Shown in pieces: positions 27,500-36,924 of a stretch of DNA of 64,000 nucleotides. The stretch is from Cellulomonas fimi (GTDB taxonomy: Bacteria; Actinomycetota; Actinomycetes; Actinomycetales; Cellulomonadaceae): assembly GCF_028583725.1 (NCBI RefSeq), contig NZ_CP110680.1, positions 3,410,001 to 3,474,000 on the forward strand. Reading direction: 5' to 3'. The position numbers and the translations under genes were made by a program. The notes beneath the pieces are model-generated. The model searched no databases, had not been told where the DNA came from, and worked only from the letters and a program-made list of their open reading frames with translations. The first letter of the stretch is position 1. Each line of letters begins with the position of its first letter.

Positions 27500-29305
27500 T
27501 CAGCCGTCCGTGCGCGCCCAGTCCCACCAGGACGTGAGGTCCGCGCGGCTCAGCGCGAGCGGTGGGACGGGCTCGAGCTGCGGGAGCCGGCCCTCGTCCG
27601 CGGAGTCCGCGTCCCGCGTCGCGACGACGACGGGCTGCCGCACGAGCGACAGCACCGCCGACCCGCCGGCGAGCGTGGCGGCCACCGCGTCGAACGCGTC
27701 CGCGCGGGCCGCGGGGTCGAGCGTCGCCGTGAGCGCGTCGAGGGCCGCGTCGGTGTCGGGGCCGGTCCAGCCGGTCACGTTCGTCGAGCCCTGGGTGCGC
27801 CAGCGGGCCGCCGTCGCGGCCGCGCCGAGCTCCGACTGCGGCACCGGCAGCAGCGCGACGTCCCACGCCGACGGCGCCCCCCGCAGGTCGGCGACCATGC
27901 CGTCGACCTGCTGGTACCGGCGCACCGCGAACCCCGCCTCGGCCGCCTGCTCCGTCACGAGGTCCAGCACCCCGAGGCGCACCGGGTCGGCCGTGTCGGT
28001 GAGGACCCGCACGACCACGGGGGTCGTCACGCCCGCGTCGGCGAGCGCGCGCTCGGCGTCGGCGACGTCGGCGTCCGGCACGTCGACCTCCCCGACGGTC
28101 GCGCCCGCGACCGGCAGGAGCGCGTCGGCCGGGGCGGCGTCCGCCCACAGCGGCTCCGCGACCGACGACACGACCGCGTCGCGCGGCACCGTCGCGAGGA
28201 ACGCGGCCCGGACCGCGGCCGCCTTCGCGGCGTCGCCGTCGTAGGTCGCCGGGTCGAACGCGCCGCCGCCCGCGACCTGGAGCTGCAGCTGGAGCGTCGC
28301 GTCGCCGCCGGACCGGGTCGTCACGCCCTCGACGTCCTCCAGGGCGTCGAGCACGTCGGCCGTGTCGGCGGGGGCGATGACGTCGACCTCGTCGTCGCGC
28401 AGCGCGGTGACCTGGTCGAGCGGGTGCAGCGCGGTCCGCAGGACGACGCGGTCGAAGGCCGCCGGGCGCGCCCCCTCGTACGACTCGTTGCGCACCAGGT
28501 CGACGCGCTCCTCGCCGACGACGCGCTCCACGACGTAGGGACCGGTCGTGACGGCCGCGGTCGCGTCCTCCGCCAGCAGCTCGGCCGTGAGGCCCGTGCG
28601 CCACGCGAGCGACAGCGACCGCAGCGCACCCTTGTCCTCGCCCGTGATCGCGGTGGTCACCGCGGCGGCGGCCTCCGTCGGGTCGTCGATCCCGAGGACC
28701 GACGCGCCCAGGACGTGCGCCGGGACATTCACGTCGAGCGCCGTCTGCCAGTCCGCGACCGGGGCGTCGTAGACGAGCGTGACGCTCGACCCCTCGACCG
28801 TCGGCACGGCCGGGACGTGCACCAGCGCGGGCGACGTCCCCGCGAACGCGACGCCCGCGTCGAGCGCCTCGGTGTTCGCGACCGCGCCCGACGCGTCCAG
28901 CTCCGGCGTGACGTCGTCGTACAGGCCGCTGCGGGCGGCCCACTCCAGCACGAGGTCGTCGGGGGTCACCGGCACGCCGTCCGACCAGAGCGCCGTCGGG
29001 GCGATCGTGTAGCGGACGGTGAGCGGGCTGTCGGCGACCTTCTCGACCGTGCCGAAGGACTCGTCGAAGACCGCCGAGCCGTCCTCGTCGACCGACACGA
29101 ACCCCGACTGCGCGAGCGACCGGACGAGCGTGCTGCCGGGCGTGCGCCCGAGCGTCGTCCCGGCGTTCAGGGAGCCGAAGGCGCTGCCGACGGCCACGAC
29201 CACGGTCCCCGCCCGCTCGGGGTCGGGCTCCGGCTGGGTGCAGCCGCCGAGCACGAGACCGAGGACCGCGACGAGCGCGGCACCCCCCACCGTCGACCTG
29301 CGCAC
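27500..29305 (-). CDS. Peptide ABC transporter substrate-binding lipoprotein (copy 1)
   Basis: A 601-residue family 5 (DppA/OppA) binding protein. The N-terminus is a lipoprotein signal peptide ([22 protein letters not shown], with Cys near residue 22 in LVLGGC). The mature part has family-5 features such as [27 protein letters not shown] and [19 protein letters not shown]. It resembles copy 2 at 35059-36924 in order and wording of these segments, so the two are paralogues. GTG 29305 has GGGAGG nine bases upstream; GTG 29335 with GGGGGAG is an alternative. The gene is separated from the ATPase by a strong hairpin and 240 bases, so it probably has its own transcript. Confidence 0.85.
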   Translation of the reverse strand: MRRSTVGGAALVAVLGLVLGGCTQPEPDPERAGTVVVAVGSAFGSLNAGTTLGRTPGSTLVRSLAQSGFVSVDEDGSAVFDESFGTVEKVADSPLTVRYTIAPTALWSDGVPVTPDDLVLEWAARSGLYDDVTPELDASGAVANTEALDAGVAFAGTSPALVHVPAVPTVEGSSVTLVYDAPVADWQTALDVNVPAHVLGASVLGIDDPTEAAAAVTTAITGEDKGALRSLSLAWRTGLTAELLAEDATAAVTTGPYVVERVVGEERVDLVRNESYEGARPAAFDRVVLRTALHPLDQVTALRDDEVDVIAPADTADVLDALEDVEGVTTRSGGDATLQLQLQVAGGGAFDPATYDGDAAKAAAVRAAFLATVPRDAVVSSVAEPLWADAAPADALLPVAGATVGEVDVPDADVADAERALADAGVTTPVVVRVLTDTADPVRLGVLDLVTEQAAEAGFAVRRYQQVDGMVADLRGAPSAWDVALLPVPQSELGAAATAARWRTQGSTNVTGWTGPDTDAALDALTATLDPAARADAFDAVAATLAGGSAVLSLVRQPVVVATRDADSADEGRLPQLEPVPPLALSRADLTSWWDWARTDG

Positions 29306-29491
29306 GCCACGGACCTCCCGGATCGTCTGCCGCACGGGACTCCCCCGTCGGACGTCTCGCCTGGACGGTCTCACACCGCCACCACCTGCGGATATCGGTC
29401 GTCACCACCCGGAACTGAACTCTGCCGGACAACTCGGGTGGGACGGACGTCCGCCACGCGGCGCCGTGCTCGCGCCCGGTCCGTGAGAACG

Positions 29492-29532
29492 CCGAAGGCC
29501 GTGCCCGCAGACGCTGCCGGCACGGCCTTCGG
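29492..29532 (-). terminator. Strong terminator hairpin after the peptide ABC ATPase
   Basis: A perfect 14-base-pair stem (29492-29505 with 29519-29532); the 13-base loop contains a further GCAG/CTGC pairing. It starts 15 bases after the stop codon of the ATPase gene. Confidence 0.75.
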
Positions 29533-29546
29533 TCAGGTCGTCCGGG

Positions 29547-31439
29547 TCAGAACCCACCCTCGGCGCCGCCGCGCGGGTCGGACGCCTGGCCGCGACCCTG
29601 CGACTGCACCTTGCGCTGCTCCGCGTCGTCGACCTGCACGCCGCGCGCACGGGCGTCCGCCTCGGCGTCGGCCTGGCGCAGCGCCGCCTCCGCCTCCTCG
29701 ATGAGCCGGTCGCGCTCCTCGCGGCGCACCTTCTGCTCGGCCGGGTTCGGCACGGGCACGGCTGCGAGCAGGCGCTTGGTGTAGTCCTGCTGCGGGGTGC
29801 GCAGGATCGAGTCGCGGTCGCCGACCTCGACGAGCAGGCCCTTGTTCATGACCGCGATGCGGCTGGACAGGATCTCGACGACGGCCAGGTCGTGGCTGAT
29901 GAACAGGCACGCGAAGCCGTACTCGCGCTGCAGCTCCTGGAACAGGTCGAGCACGCGGGCCTGCACGGACACGTCGAGCGCGGACGTCGGCTCGTCGGCG
30001 ATGAGCAGCTTGGGGCTCAGCGCGAGCGCGCGGGCGATGCCGACACGCTGCCGCTGGCCGCCGGACAGCTCGTGCGGGTAGCGGTTGCGCATCGAGCGCT
30101 GCAGGTGCACGCGGTCGAGCAGGTCCTCGACGCGCTTGCTCAGCTCGGCTCCCTTGGCGATGCCGTGCAGCTTGAGCGGCTCGCCGATGGACTCGCCGAT
30201 CGGCAGGCGCGGGTTGAGCGACGAGCCCGGGTCCTGGAAGACGATCGAGACGTCCTGGCGGACCTCGCGCAGCTTCTTCGGCTTCACGCCCGCGAGCTCG
30301 ACGCCGTTGACCTTGAGCGAGCCGCCCGCGACCGGCAGCAGGCCGACGGCGGCGCGCCCGACGGTCGTCTTGCCCGAGCCGGACTCGCCGACGAGGCCGA
30401 GGACCTCGCCGCGCGCGATCGACAGGTCGACGCCGTTGATCGCCCGGAACGCGGGGATCCGGCCGCGCGACGGGTACTCGATGATGAGGTCCTTCGCCTC
30501 GAGCGCGAGCTCCGTGGCCGTCGCGACGGGCGTCGGCGCCTGCACGGGCGTCGCCGTCGTCGACGACGTCACGTCGTGCTCGGCGCCCGGCGCCTGGAAC
30601 GTCGCCGAGCCGAGGTGCGGCACCGACTCGAGCAGCTGGATCGTGTACGGGTGCGTCGGGCGGTTGAAGATCGCGTCCGACGAGCCCGACTCGACGATGC
30701 GGCCGTTCTTCATGACGAGCACGCGGTCCGAGAGGTCCGCGACGACACCCATGTCGTGCGTGATGAGCACGATGCCGGAGTCGATGCGGCTGCGCAGGTC
30801 GCGCATGAGCTTGAGGATCTCGGCCTGGACCGTCACGTCGAGCGCGGTCGTCGGCTCGTCGGCGATGAGCAGCTTCGGGTCGCACGCGAGCGCCTGGGCG
30901 ATCATGCCGCGCTGGCGCTGGCCGCCCGAGAGCTGGTGCGGGTACTTGTCGACCGCGCGCTCCGGGTCGGGGATGTCGACGAGCTTGAGCAGCTCGATCG
31001 CGCGCTGCCGCGCCGCCTTCGGGCCCATGTCGAAGTGCACGCGCAGGGTCTCGATGATCTGGAACCCGACCGTGTACACCGGGTTCAGCGCCGTCATCGG
31101 CTCCTGGAAGATGACCGCGACGTCCTTGCCGCGGACCGAGCTGAGCTGCTTGTGCGTCAGCCCGAGGAGCTCACGGCCCGCGAGCTTCGCGGAGCCGGCG
31201 GCACGGCCGTTCGGCGGGAGCAGTCCGATGAGGGACATCGACGACTGCGTCTTGCCCGACCCGGACTCGCCGACGATGGCGAGGACCTCGCCGGGGCGGA
31301 CGTCGTAGGTGACCTCCGTCGCGGCGGGGTACCACTCGCCGTCGACGAAGAACTCGACGGTCAGGTCACGGACCTCGAGGATGGGCGCCTTGCCGTCCGG
31401 CGTCGGGGCCGGGGCGTTCGCGAGGGTCTCGGTGCTCAC
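29547..31439 (-). CDS. Fused two-domain oligopeptide ABC transporter ATP-binding protein
   Basis: A 630-residue protein with two complete ABC domains (OppD-like then OppF-like). Domain 1 (about 18-280): Walker A GESGSGKTQ, Q-loop FQEPMTALNP, signature LSGGQRQRG, Walker B LLIADEPTTAL. Domain 2 (about 315-570): Walker A GESGSGKTT, Q-loop FQDPGSSLNP, signature LSGGQRQRV, Walker B LLIADEPTSAL. Each is followed by the oligopeptide-specific C-terminal extension (HPYTIQLLESVPHLG; DYTKRLLAAVPVPNP). One chain therefore powers the whole importer. GTG 31439 lies upstream of a PH-domain gene in the opposite orientation, so unlike usual opp operons it cannot simply be read on from the permease genes without antisense transcription. 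Confidence 0.93.
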   Translation of the reverse strand: MSTETLANAPAPTPDGKAPILEVRDLTVEFFVDGEWYPAATEVTYDVRPGEVLAIVGESGSGKTQSSMSLIGLLPPNGRAAGSAKLAGRELLGLTHKQLSSVRGKDVAVIFQEPMTALNPVYTVGFQIIETLRVHFDMGPKAARQRAIELLKLVDIPDPERAVDKYPHQLSGGQRQRGMIAQALACDPKLLIADEPTTALDVTVQAEILKLMRDLRSRIDSGIVLITHDMGVVADLSDRVLVMKNGRIVESGSSDAIFNRPTHPYTIQLLESVPHLGSATFQAPGAEHDVTSSTTATPVQAPTPVATATELALEAKDLIIEYPSRGRIPAFRAINGVDLSIARGEVLGLVGESGSGKTTVGRAAVGLLPVAGGSLKVNGVELAGVKPKKLREVRQDVSIVFQDPGSSLNPRLPIGESIGEPLKLHGIAKGAELSKRVEDLLDRVHLQRSMRNRYPHELSGGQRQRVGIARALALSPKLLIADEPTSALDVSVQARVLDLFQELQREYGFACLFISHDLAVVEILSSRIAVMNKGLLVEVGDRDSILRTPQQDYTKRLLAAVPVPNPAEQKVRREERDRLIEEAEAALRQADAEADARARGVQVDDAEQRKVQSQGRGQASDPRGGAEGGF

Positions 31440-31525
31440 TGGTCGAGCAGTTCCTTCCGTGCGGGGGCCGGGTCGGTCGCGCGGTGGCGCGCAGCCGGTC
31501 CGGAGCCGTCTGGGACGATGACCGC

Positions 31526-32137
31526 ATGGTGGCGGACGTCGTGGAGTTCCGGCCGGGGTTCGGCCGATGGGTTGCCGGTGGTGTCGTGGTGCTGTGCGTG
31601 GTCGGCGCCGTGACGGGCCTGGTCGACGACGCGTCGACGACGCTCCCCTACCTGCCGCTGCTGGCGCTGGTCGCCGTCGGTGCCTGGGCCGCCTACTGGC
31701 GTCCCGCCGTCGTCGTGACGCCCGCGGGGGTCGAGATCCGCAACGTGCTGCGGACCGTGGAGATCCCGTGGCCGGCGATCCAGGAGGTCGGCACCCAGTA
31801 CGCGCTGACGCTGCGCACCGTGTACGGCTCCTACTCCGCCTGGGCGGCGCCCGCGCCGAGCGCCGTCCGCACCGGTCGTACGCAGGCCGGCGCCGACAAG
31901 AACCTGCCGAGCAGCACCTACGGTCCGGGCGGGAGCGTCCGCCCCGGCGACCTGGCCGGCACCGACTCCGGCGACGCGGCCGCGATCGTGCGGCAGCGCT
32001 GGGAGGACGCCCGTGACGCCGGGCTCCTGGACGACCCGCGGTTCGAGCGCGAGCGCCCGCGCGTGCGCTGGCACACCGGCACGATCGCCGCGCTGGCGAT
32101 CCTGCTGGCGGCCAGCGTGCTGGCGCTCGCGCTCTGA
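31526..32137 (+). CDS. PH-domain membrane protein inside the peptide transporter locus
   Basis: A 203-residue protein with two N-terminal membrane helices (about 12-30 and 38-58), a bacterial PH-like domain (about 60-100: PAVVVTPAGVEIRNVLRTVEIPWPAIQEVGTQYALTL, typical of the actinobacterial PF10756 type), a disordered linker, and a last helix at the C-terminus (ALAILLAASVLALAL). Function unknown. ATG 31526 is chosen for the hydrophobic start; no Shine-Dalgarno sequence is seen. It is transcribed against the surrounding opp genes, with 16 bases to the OppC-type gene stop on one side and 86 bases to the ATPase start on the other. Confidence 0.75.
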   Translation: MVADVVEFRPGFGRWVAGGVVVLCVVGAVTGLVDDASTTLPYLPLLALVAVGAWAAYWRPAVVVTPAGVEIRNVLRTVEIPWPAIQEVGTQYALTLRTVYGSYSAWAAPAPSAVRTGRTQAGADKNLPSSTYGPGGSVRPGDLAGTDSGDAAAIVRQRWEDARDAGLLDDPRFERERPRVRWHTGTIAALAILLAASVLALAL

Positions 32138-32153
32138 ACGGCGGGTCACGGGA

Positions 32154-33218
32154 TCAGGCTCCGGCGGTCGCCGGGACGCCCGACTTGCGCTCGGCCCGAC
32201 GCGCGGCCCGGGCGAGCGCCCGACGCGTCGGGATGCGGCGCTGGCGCGGGTCGAACGCGTCGCGCAGGCCGTCACCGATGAAGTTGATGCAGAGCGCGAT
32301 CGACACGATGAACAGACCCGGCCACCAGAACAGCCACGGCCGCGTCGCGAACGCCGTCTGGTACTCGTTGATGAGGTTGCCCAGCGACACGTCGGGGAAC
32401 GCGATGCCGAAGCCGAGGTAGCTGAGCGCCGTCTCGAGCAGGATCGCGGCGGCCATGAGCAGCGTCGCGTTGACGATGATGACGCCGACCGCGTTCGGCA
32501 GGATGTGCTTGAACATGATCCGGCCGTTGCTCGCGCCGGCGACGCGGGCCGCGTCGACGAACTCCCGCTCGCGCAGCGACAGGAACTCGCCGCGGACCAG
32601 ACGGGCCATGGACGTCCAGCTGACCGCCGCGAGGGCGAGCGCGAGCGTCACCGGGTTCGCGCCGCCGACCCACGCACCGAGGATCGCGCCGACCATGATC
32701 ACCGGGATCGTGATGACCATGTCGGTGAACCGCATGAGCACGTTGTCGAGGCGACCGCGGAAGAAGCCCGCCGTCGCGCCGATCGCGATGCCGATGGCCG
32801 ACGCGAGCAGGCCGATGATCACCATGACCGTCAGGGACTGCTGGGTGCCGCGCATGACGAGCGCGAACACGTCCTTGCCGATGTTGTCCTGACCGAACGG
32901 GTGCTCGCCGATCGTGATGCCGCCCGAGAACGACAGCGTCGGCGCGCCGCCCGAGTTGACGATCGGCGCGAGGTCGGTCGGCGTCCACTTCCACCAGCCG
33001 GGGATCGGGCCCCAGCCGATCGACGTCGTCGCCAGGACGACGATGCACAGCAGGACGAACGCCGACGCCATGGCGCCGCGGTGCCGCAGGAACCGCCGGA
33101 GGACGATGCGCCCCTGGGAGAGGCCCTCGACCTCCTTGAGCTCGATCGCGTTCTCGACGACGTCGTGGTGCTCGGGGCCGTCCAGCTGCTGGGGCGTGAT
33201 GGGCGTGGGCGTGGTCAT
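32154..33218 (-). CDS. Peptide ABC transporter permease, DppC/OppC type
   Basis: A 354-residue permease with the N-terminal OppC extension and a first helix (about 50-68, GAMASAFVLLCIVVLATTS), followed by five more in the transport domain. The EAA loop is VSWTSMARLVRGEFLSLREREFVDAARVAGAS (near 205-236). The periplasmic loop GEHPFGQDNIGKDVFALVMRGT is the HPLGTDxxGRD-type motif of DppC/OppC. ATG 33218 overlaps the OppB-type stop as ATGA. It forms the importer with the OppB-type permease and the fused ATPase. Confidence 0.92.
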   Translation of the reverse strand: MTTPTPITPQQLDGPEHHDVVENAIELKEVEGLSQGRIVLRRFLRHRGAMASAFVLLCIVVLATTSIGWGPIPGWWKWTPTDLAPIVNSGGAPTLSFSGGITIGEHPFGQDNIGKDVFALVMRGTQQSLTVMVIIGLLASAIGIAIGATAGFFRGRLDNVLMRFTDMVITIPVIMVGAILGAWVGGANPVTLALALAAVSWTSMARLVRGEFLSLREREFVDAARVAGASNGRIMFKHILPNAVGVIIVNATLLMAAAILLETALSYLGFGIAFPDVSLGNLINEYQTAFATRPWLFWWPGLFIVSIALCINFIGDGLRDAFDPRQRRIPTRRALARAARRAERKSGVPATAGA

Positions 33219-34858
33219 GCGTTCACCCGGATCCTGGGGTCGAGGGCGGCGTAGACGAAGTCCACGACGATGTTGGCGAGGACGAGCAACGTCCCGACGA
33301 CGAGGAAGTACCCCATGATCGGGTCGGCGTCTCTCGCCCCCAGCGAGTGGATGAAGAGCGAGCCCATGCCGCTCCACGAGAAGATCCGCTCGGTGATGAT
33401 CGCGCCGCCGAACAGGGCCGCGATGTCGAGCGGGATGATCGTCGCGAGCGGGATCAGCGCGTTGCGGAACGCGTGCCGCACCGTGACGACCCGCTCCGGC
33501 AGGCCCTTGGCCCGCGCGGTGCGGATGTAGTCCTGGTTCATGACCTCGAGCAGGCTCGCGCGCGAGTACCGGGTGTACGACGCGAACGAGATCAGGATGA
33601 GCGCGATGGTCGGCAGGATCAGGTGCGTGAACCGGTCGAGCGTCTCGACCCAGTAGTCGCCGTTGAGGCCGGGCGTCTGCGAGCCGATGGTCGCGATCGG
33701 GCGGCCGTTGATGTAGCTCGAGTCGCTGTAGGGCTTCCAGACCTGCATGACGCGGTCGACGAAGATCAGGCCCGCCACGACGAACGCGACGATCGCGGCG
33801 TTGCGCATCGACTGCCCGTAGTCGGGGCCGCCGTACAGGCGCCCGACGACGAGGCCGACCACCACCGAGAGGACCCCGAGGCCGAGGACCCACAGGCCGT
33901 TGAAGCCCGACGCGACGAACAGGTACTGCAGCGGGAACCACAGCGCCACGCCGATGGTGACGACGGTGAGCGACGACAGGAGCGCGCGGCGGTTGTGCAG
34001 CCCGGTGGTCAGGGCGGTGAGGCCGACGGCCGCACCGGCGCCGAGGACGGCGATGCCGACCATGCCGAGGCTCGGGTCCAGCAGCCAGCCGCTCTCCAGC
34101 ACCGCGAAGATCACGACGCCCGTCGCGAGCGCGGACGTGGCGAACGTGATCAGTCGCCGTCGCAGGTTCCCGCCGATCAGCACCTGCCAGATCAACCCTG
34201 CCAGGACGGCGAGGACGACGATCGTCGCGGTGCTCAGCGTCGGGTCCGCGAGGAAGTCGTTGAAGCCGATGGCGCCCCACAGCTTGAGGAGCACCGCGAC
34301 CCAGAAGGACGGCAGCGAGTACAGGACGAACGACATGAACGTCACCGAGTAGTCGAACCCGGTGTACTGCCGCAGCGCCGAGGCGATGCCGACGGTGATG
34401 CCGAGCACGACGGCGAGCACGGTGGCGCCGCCGACGAGCTGGACCGTCGAGGGGATCGCGCTCGCGAGCAGGTCCGTGACCTGCTGGCCGGTGACCCAGC
34501 TCTCGCCGAGCGTCCCGCGCCCGATCAGGTAGCCGAGCACGCCGGCGAGCCACTTGAAGTAGCGGATGACCGGCGGCGTGTCGAGGTCGAGGAGCCGGAT
34601 GCGGGCCTCGATCAGCTGCTCCTTGTTCGGAGCGCTGCTGGCGTACAGGTCCTCGAGGGGATCCAGCGCGTACGCGAGGAGCATGTAGACGATGAACGTC
34701 GCCCCGAGAAGGACGATCGCCGAGGACAGCAGACGGCGACCGATGAAGGTCAACGTCGGCGCGGAGGCGCTGAGGCTTCGGCGCCGGGGGGCCTGCGCGG
34801 CCGGTGCGGCGGTAGCCGCTGCCGGAGCCGGCGCCAGGCTCTTCTCAGAGGTGACCAT
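33215..34858 (-). CDS. Peptide ABC transporter permease, DppB/OppB type, with a large extra-helix insertion
   Basis: A 547-residue permease, whereas DppB/OppB proteins are usually 305-340. The N-terminal helix (about 38-65) and the permease core (PSTVQLVGGATVLAVVLGI, SFVLYSLPSFWVAVLLKLW) are ordinary, as is the C-terminal part with the EAA loop SYTRYSRASLLEVMNQDYIRTARAKGL and the late helices. Between them about residues 205-375 form an insertion with roughly six hydrophobic segments, an even number that leaves the topology of the core intact. Its loops have no known motif. ATG 34858 follows 200 bases after the binding-protein gene. Function as a peptide permease is clear from context; the role of the insertion is not. 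Confidence 0.9.
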   Translation of the reverse strand: MVTSEKSLAPAPAAATAAPAAQAPRRRSLSASAPTLTFIGRRLLSSAIVLLGATFIVYMLLAYALDPLEDLYASSAPNKEQLIEARIRLLDLDTPPVIRYFKWLAGVLGYLIGRGTLGESWVTGQQVTDLLASAIPSTVQLVGGATVLAVVLGITVGIASALRQYTGFDYSVTFMSFVLYSLPSFWVAVLLKLWGAIGFNDFLADPTLSTATIVVLAVLAGLIWQVLIGGNLRRRLITFATSALATGVVIFAVLESGWLLDPSLGMVGIAVLGAGAAVGLTALTTGLHNRRALLSSLTVVTIGVALWFPLQYLFVASGFNGLWVLGLGVLSVVVGLVVGRLYGGPDYGQSMRNAAIVAFVVAGLIFVDRVMQVWKPYSDSSYINGRPIATIGSQTPGLNGDYWVETLDRFTHLILPTIALILISFASYTRYSRASLLEVMNQDYIRTARAKGLPERVVTVRHAFRNALIPLATIIPLDIAALFGGAIITERIFSWSGMGSLFIHSLGARDADPIMGYFLVVGTLLVLANIVVDFVYAALDPRIRVNA

Positions 34859-34998
34859 GGGGTCCCAACCTCGTTCGCGTGGGGATGGTGGCGAAGGACG
34901 ATTCTACGAGGGCTCGGCGGTGTCGGTGGTGCCGCAGGTCCCACGTCCGTGTCTGCCCTGGTCAGCGACCATACGGTCGGTGCCCGGGCGAACGACGA

Positions 34999-35028
34999 GG
35001 GTGCCGCGGCCTGGTGGCCGCGGCACCC
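34999..35028 (-). terminator. Intra-operon hairpin between binding protein and permease genes
   Basis: A perfect 13-base-pair stem (34999-35011 with 35016-35028) around a TGGT tetraloop, 31 bases after the stop of the binding-protein gene. Read-through would give lower expression of the permeases than of the binding protein, the usual pattern in ABC importers; full termination would require a separate permease promoter in 34859-34998. Confidence 0.6.
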
Positions 35029-35058
35029 CCTGTCGTGCGTGCTACAGCGAGCTGAGGG

Positions 35059-36924
35059 TCAGCCCTCGGTCTCCTCGGTCGCGGCCGGCGTCGCCGACGG
35101 CGCGTCGAGCGAGTCCTCGGCGCTGATCTCCCACTCCCAGTAGTTCCAGAAGATCGTCGGCGACAGCGGGATCGTCGAGACGCCCTTCAGGACGGAGCGG
35201 TTCGCCACCACGCCCGGGAACTGGAAGATCGGGACACCGAACGCGTCGGCGAAGAGCTGCTTCTCGATGTTGGTCGTCAGCTCCTTCTCCTCGTCGGCGT
35301 CCGCGGTCGCCATCTCGCCGTACCAGGCGTCGACGTCCGCGTTGGAGTAGCCACCGAAGTTGTTCAGACCGCCGGTGACGTAGTTGCCCTCGGAGTTCAG
35401 GGCGAACGTGTTGGTCGACTGCCAGCCGAACAGCGACGCGTCGTACGACGCCGTGTCGGACAGGCGCGAGCCCCACGCGTCGTCGCCCTCGTCCACGACG
35501 GTGAAGCCGGCCTGGGCGGCGGAGGCAGCGATCAGCTGGTACTCGTTCGCGCGGCGGACGTTCGACTTGCCGTAGAGGAAGCGGACGCTGACCGGGGTCG
35601 CCACGCCGGCCTCGGCGAGCAGCGCCTGGGCGCCGGCGATGTCGACCTCGGCGAAGGCGTCGGAGCCGTTGTTGGCGACGACGTCGTCGTAGGTCGGCGA
35701 GCCCGGGACCACCGTGAAGGAGTCACGCGTCTCGGCGTCCTCCTGCAGCGGCTTGATCAGCTTCTCGATGATCTCCTGGCGCGGGATCGTCTTGAGGAAC
35801 GCCTCGCGGACCTTGCGGGCCTTCTCGGCGTCGCCGCCGTAGGTCGCCGGGTCGAACGGACCACCGTTGTTCATGATGGTGTCGACGTGCTCGAACGTGC
35901 CCTCGGGCGCCGTCTTGTACTCGATGTTGTCCAGGCCCTCGAGGGTCTTGATGACGTCGACCGACGACTGCGGCTGGATGAGGTCGACCTCACCGTTCTG
36001 CAGGGCCGTGACGGACGCCAGCGGGTCCTCGGTGTAGCGGATCGTGATCGACGAGACCTTGGGCTTCGGGCCCCACTCGTAGTCGTCGCGCGCCTGGAGC
36101 GTCATGTACTGGTTCTCGACGTACTCCGACATGACGTACGCGCCGGACGAGAGGTACAGCGACTCGTCGTCGGGCAGCGAGGTGAAGTCGAACGAGGAGT
36201 TCCAGACCTTGGCGATCTTCGACAGGTCCTCGGTCTTGTTCTCCGTGAACGCGTCGATGATGGCCTGCTTGCCCTCCTCGGGGTCGTCGATGCCGAGCGC
36301 GAGCTTGGCGACCGCGTGCGCGGCGACGGGCGAGGGCTGGACCGAGATCTCCCAGTCGGAGCGCGGCTCGGAGTAGACGAACGTGACCGAGCGGCCGTCG
36401 TCACCGATCTCCGGCGCGTCGTTGATGAGGGACATCGCGACGGAGGAGCCGTCGAAGTAGACGCCGGCGTCGATGGCGTCCTGGTTCGTGACGTTGCCCT
36501 CCTCGTCGTACTCGGGCTGGACGTTGTCGAAGTCGTCGTCCTGGGGGCCCCAGTAGAGGATGAGGTCGGCGGCGTCGACGGGGGTGCCGTCGGACCACTT
36601 CACGCCCTCGTTGAGCGTGTACTTGATCGTCAGCGGGTCGTCGGAGACCTTCTCGTACGTGCCGACGTCCTCGTTCTTCACGAGGTTGAGGTCGCCGTCG
36701 TAGTAGTTGAACTGCGCGTTCGTGAGGTACAGAACGTTCGCGTTGGTGGTCGCGTTGCCGACCGACGTGAGGTTGTTCTGCGAGTAGAACGGCTGGTTCC
36801 AGCCGACGCTGACCGAGGTGTCCTCCTCGATCTCCGAGCCCGTCTCAGGTCCGGAGCACGCTCCGAGCACCAGGGCGCCGACGGCGACCGGGGCCGCCAC
36901 GGCGCTGATTCGCCTGATCTTCAA
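35059..36924 (-). CDS. Peptide ABC transporter substrate-binding lipoprotein (copy 2)
   Basis: A 621-residue family 5 binding protein. It starts with a lipoprotein signal (KIRRISAVAAPVAVGALVLGAC, lipobox LGAC near residue 23). The mature protein has DPLTIKYTLNEGVKWSDGTPVDAADL, the LYGKSNVRRANEYQLI region and a Trp-rich end (FWNYWEW). The start is TTG 36924, decided by AGGAGG four bases upstream and by the length of the signal peptide; no ATG or GTG fits. It is the first gene of the peptide importer locus and is followed by a hairpin at 34999-35028. Copy 1 at 27500-29305 is a paralogue at the other end of the locus. Confidence 0.9.
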   Translation of the reverse strand: MKIRRISAVAAPVAVGALVLGACSGPETGSEIEEDTSVSVGWNQPFYSQNNLTSVGNATTNANVLYLTNAQFNYYDGDLNLVKNEDVGTYEKVSDDPLTIKYTLNEGVKWSDGTPVDAADLILYWGPQDDDFDNVQPEYDEEGNVTNQDAIDAGVYFDGSSVAMSLINDAPEIGDDGRSVTFVYSEPRSDWEISVQPSPVAAHAVAKLALGIDDPEEGKQAIIDAFTENKTEDLSKIAKVWNSSFDFTSLPDDESLYLSSGAYVMSEYVENQYMTLQARDDYEWGPKPKVSSITIRYTEDPLASVTALQNGEVDLIQPQSSVDVIKTLEGLDNIEYKTAPEGTFEHVDTIMNNGGPFDPATYGGDAEKARKVREAFLKTIPRQEIIEKLIKPLQEDAETRDSFTVVPGSPTYDDVVANNGSDAFAEVDIAGAQALLAEAGVATPVSVRFLYGKSNVRRANEYQLIAASAAQAGFTVVDEGDDAWGSRLSDTASYDASLFGWQSTNTFALNSEGNYVTGGLNNFGGYSNADVDAWYGEMATADADEEKELTTNIEKQLFADAFGVPIFQFPGVVANRSVLKGVSTIPLSPTIFWNYWEWEISAEDSLDAPSATPAATEETEG

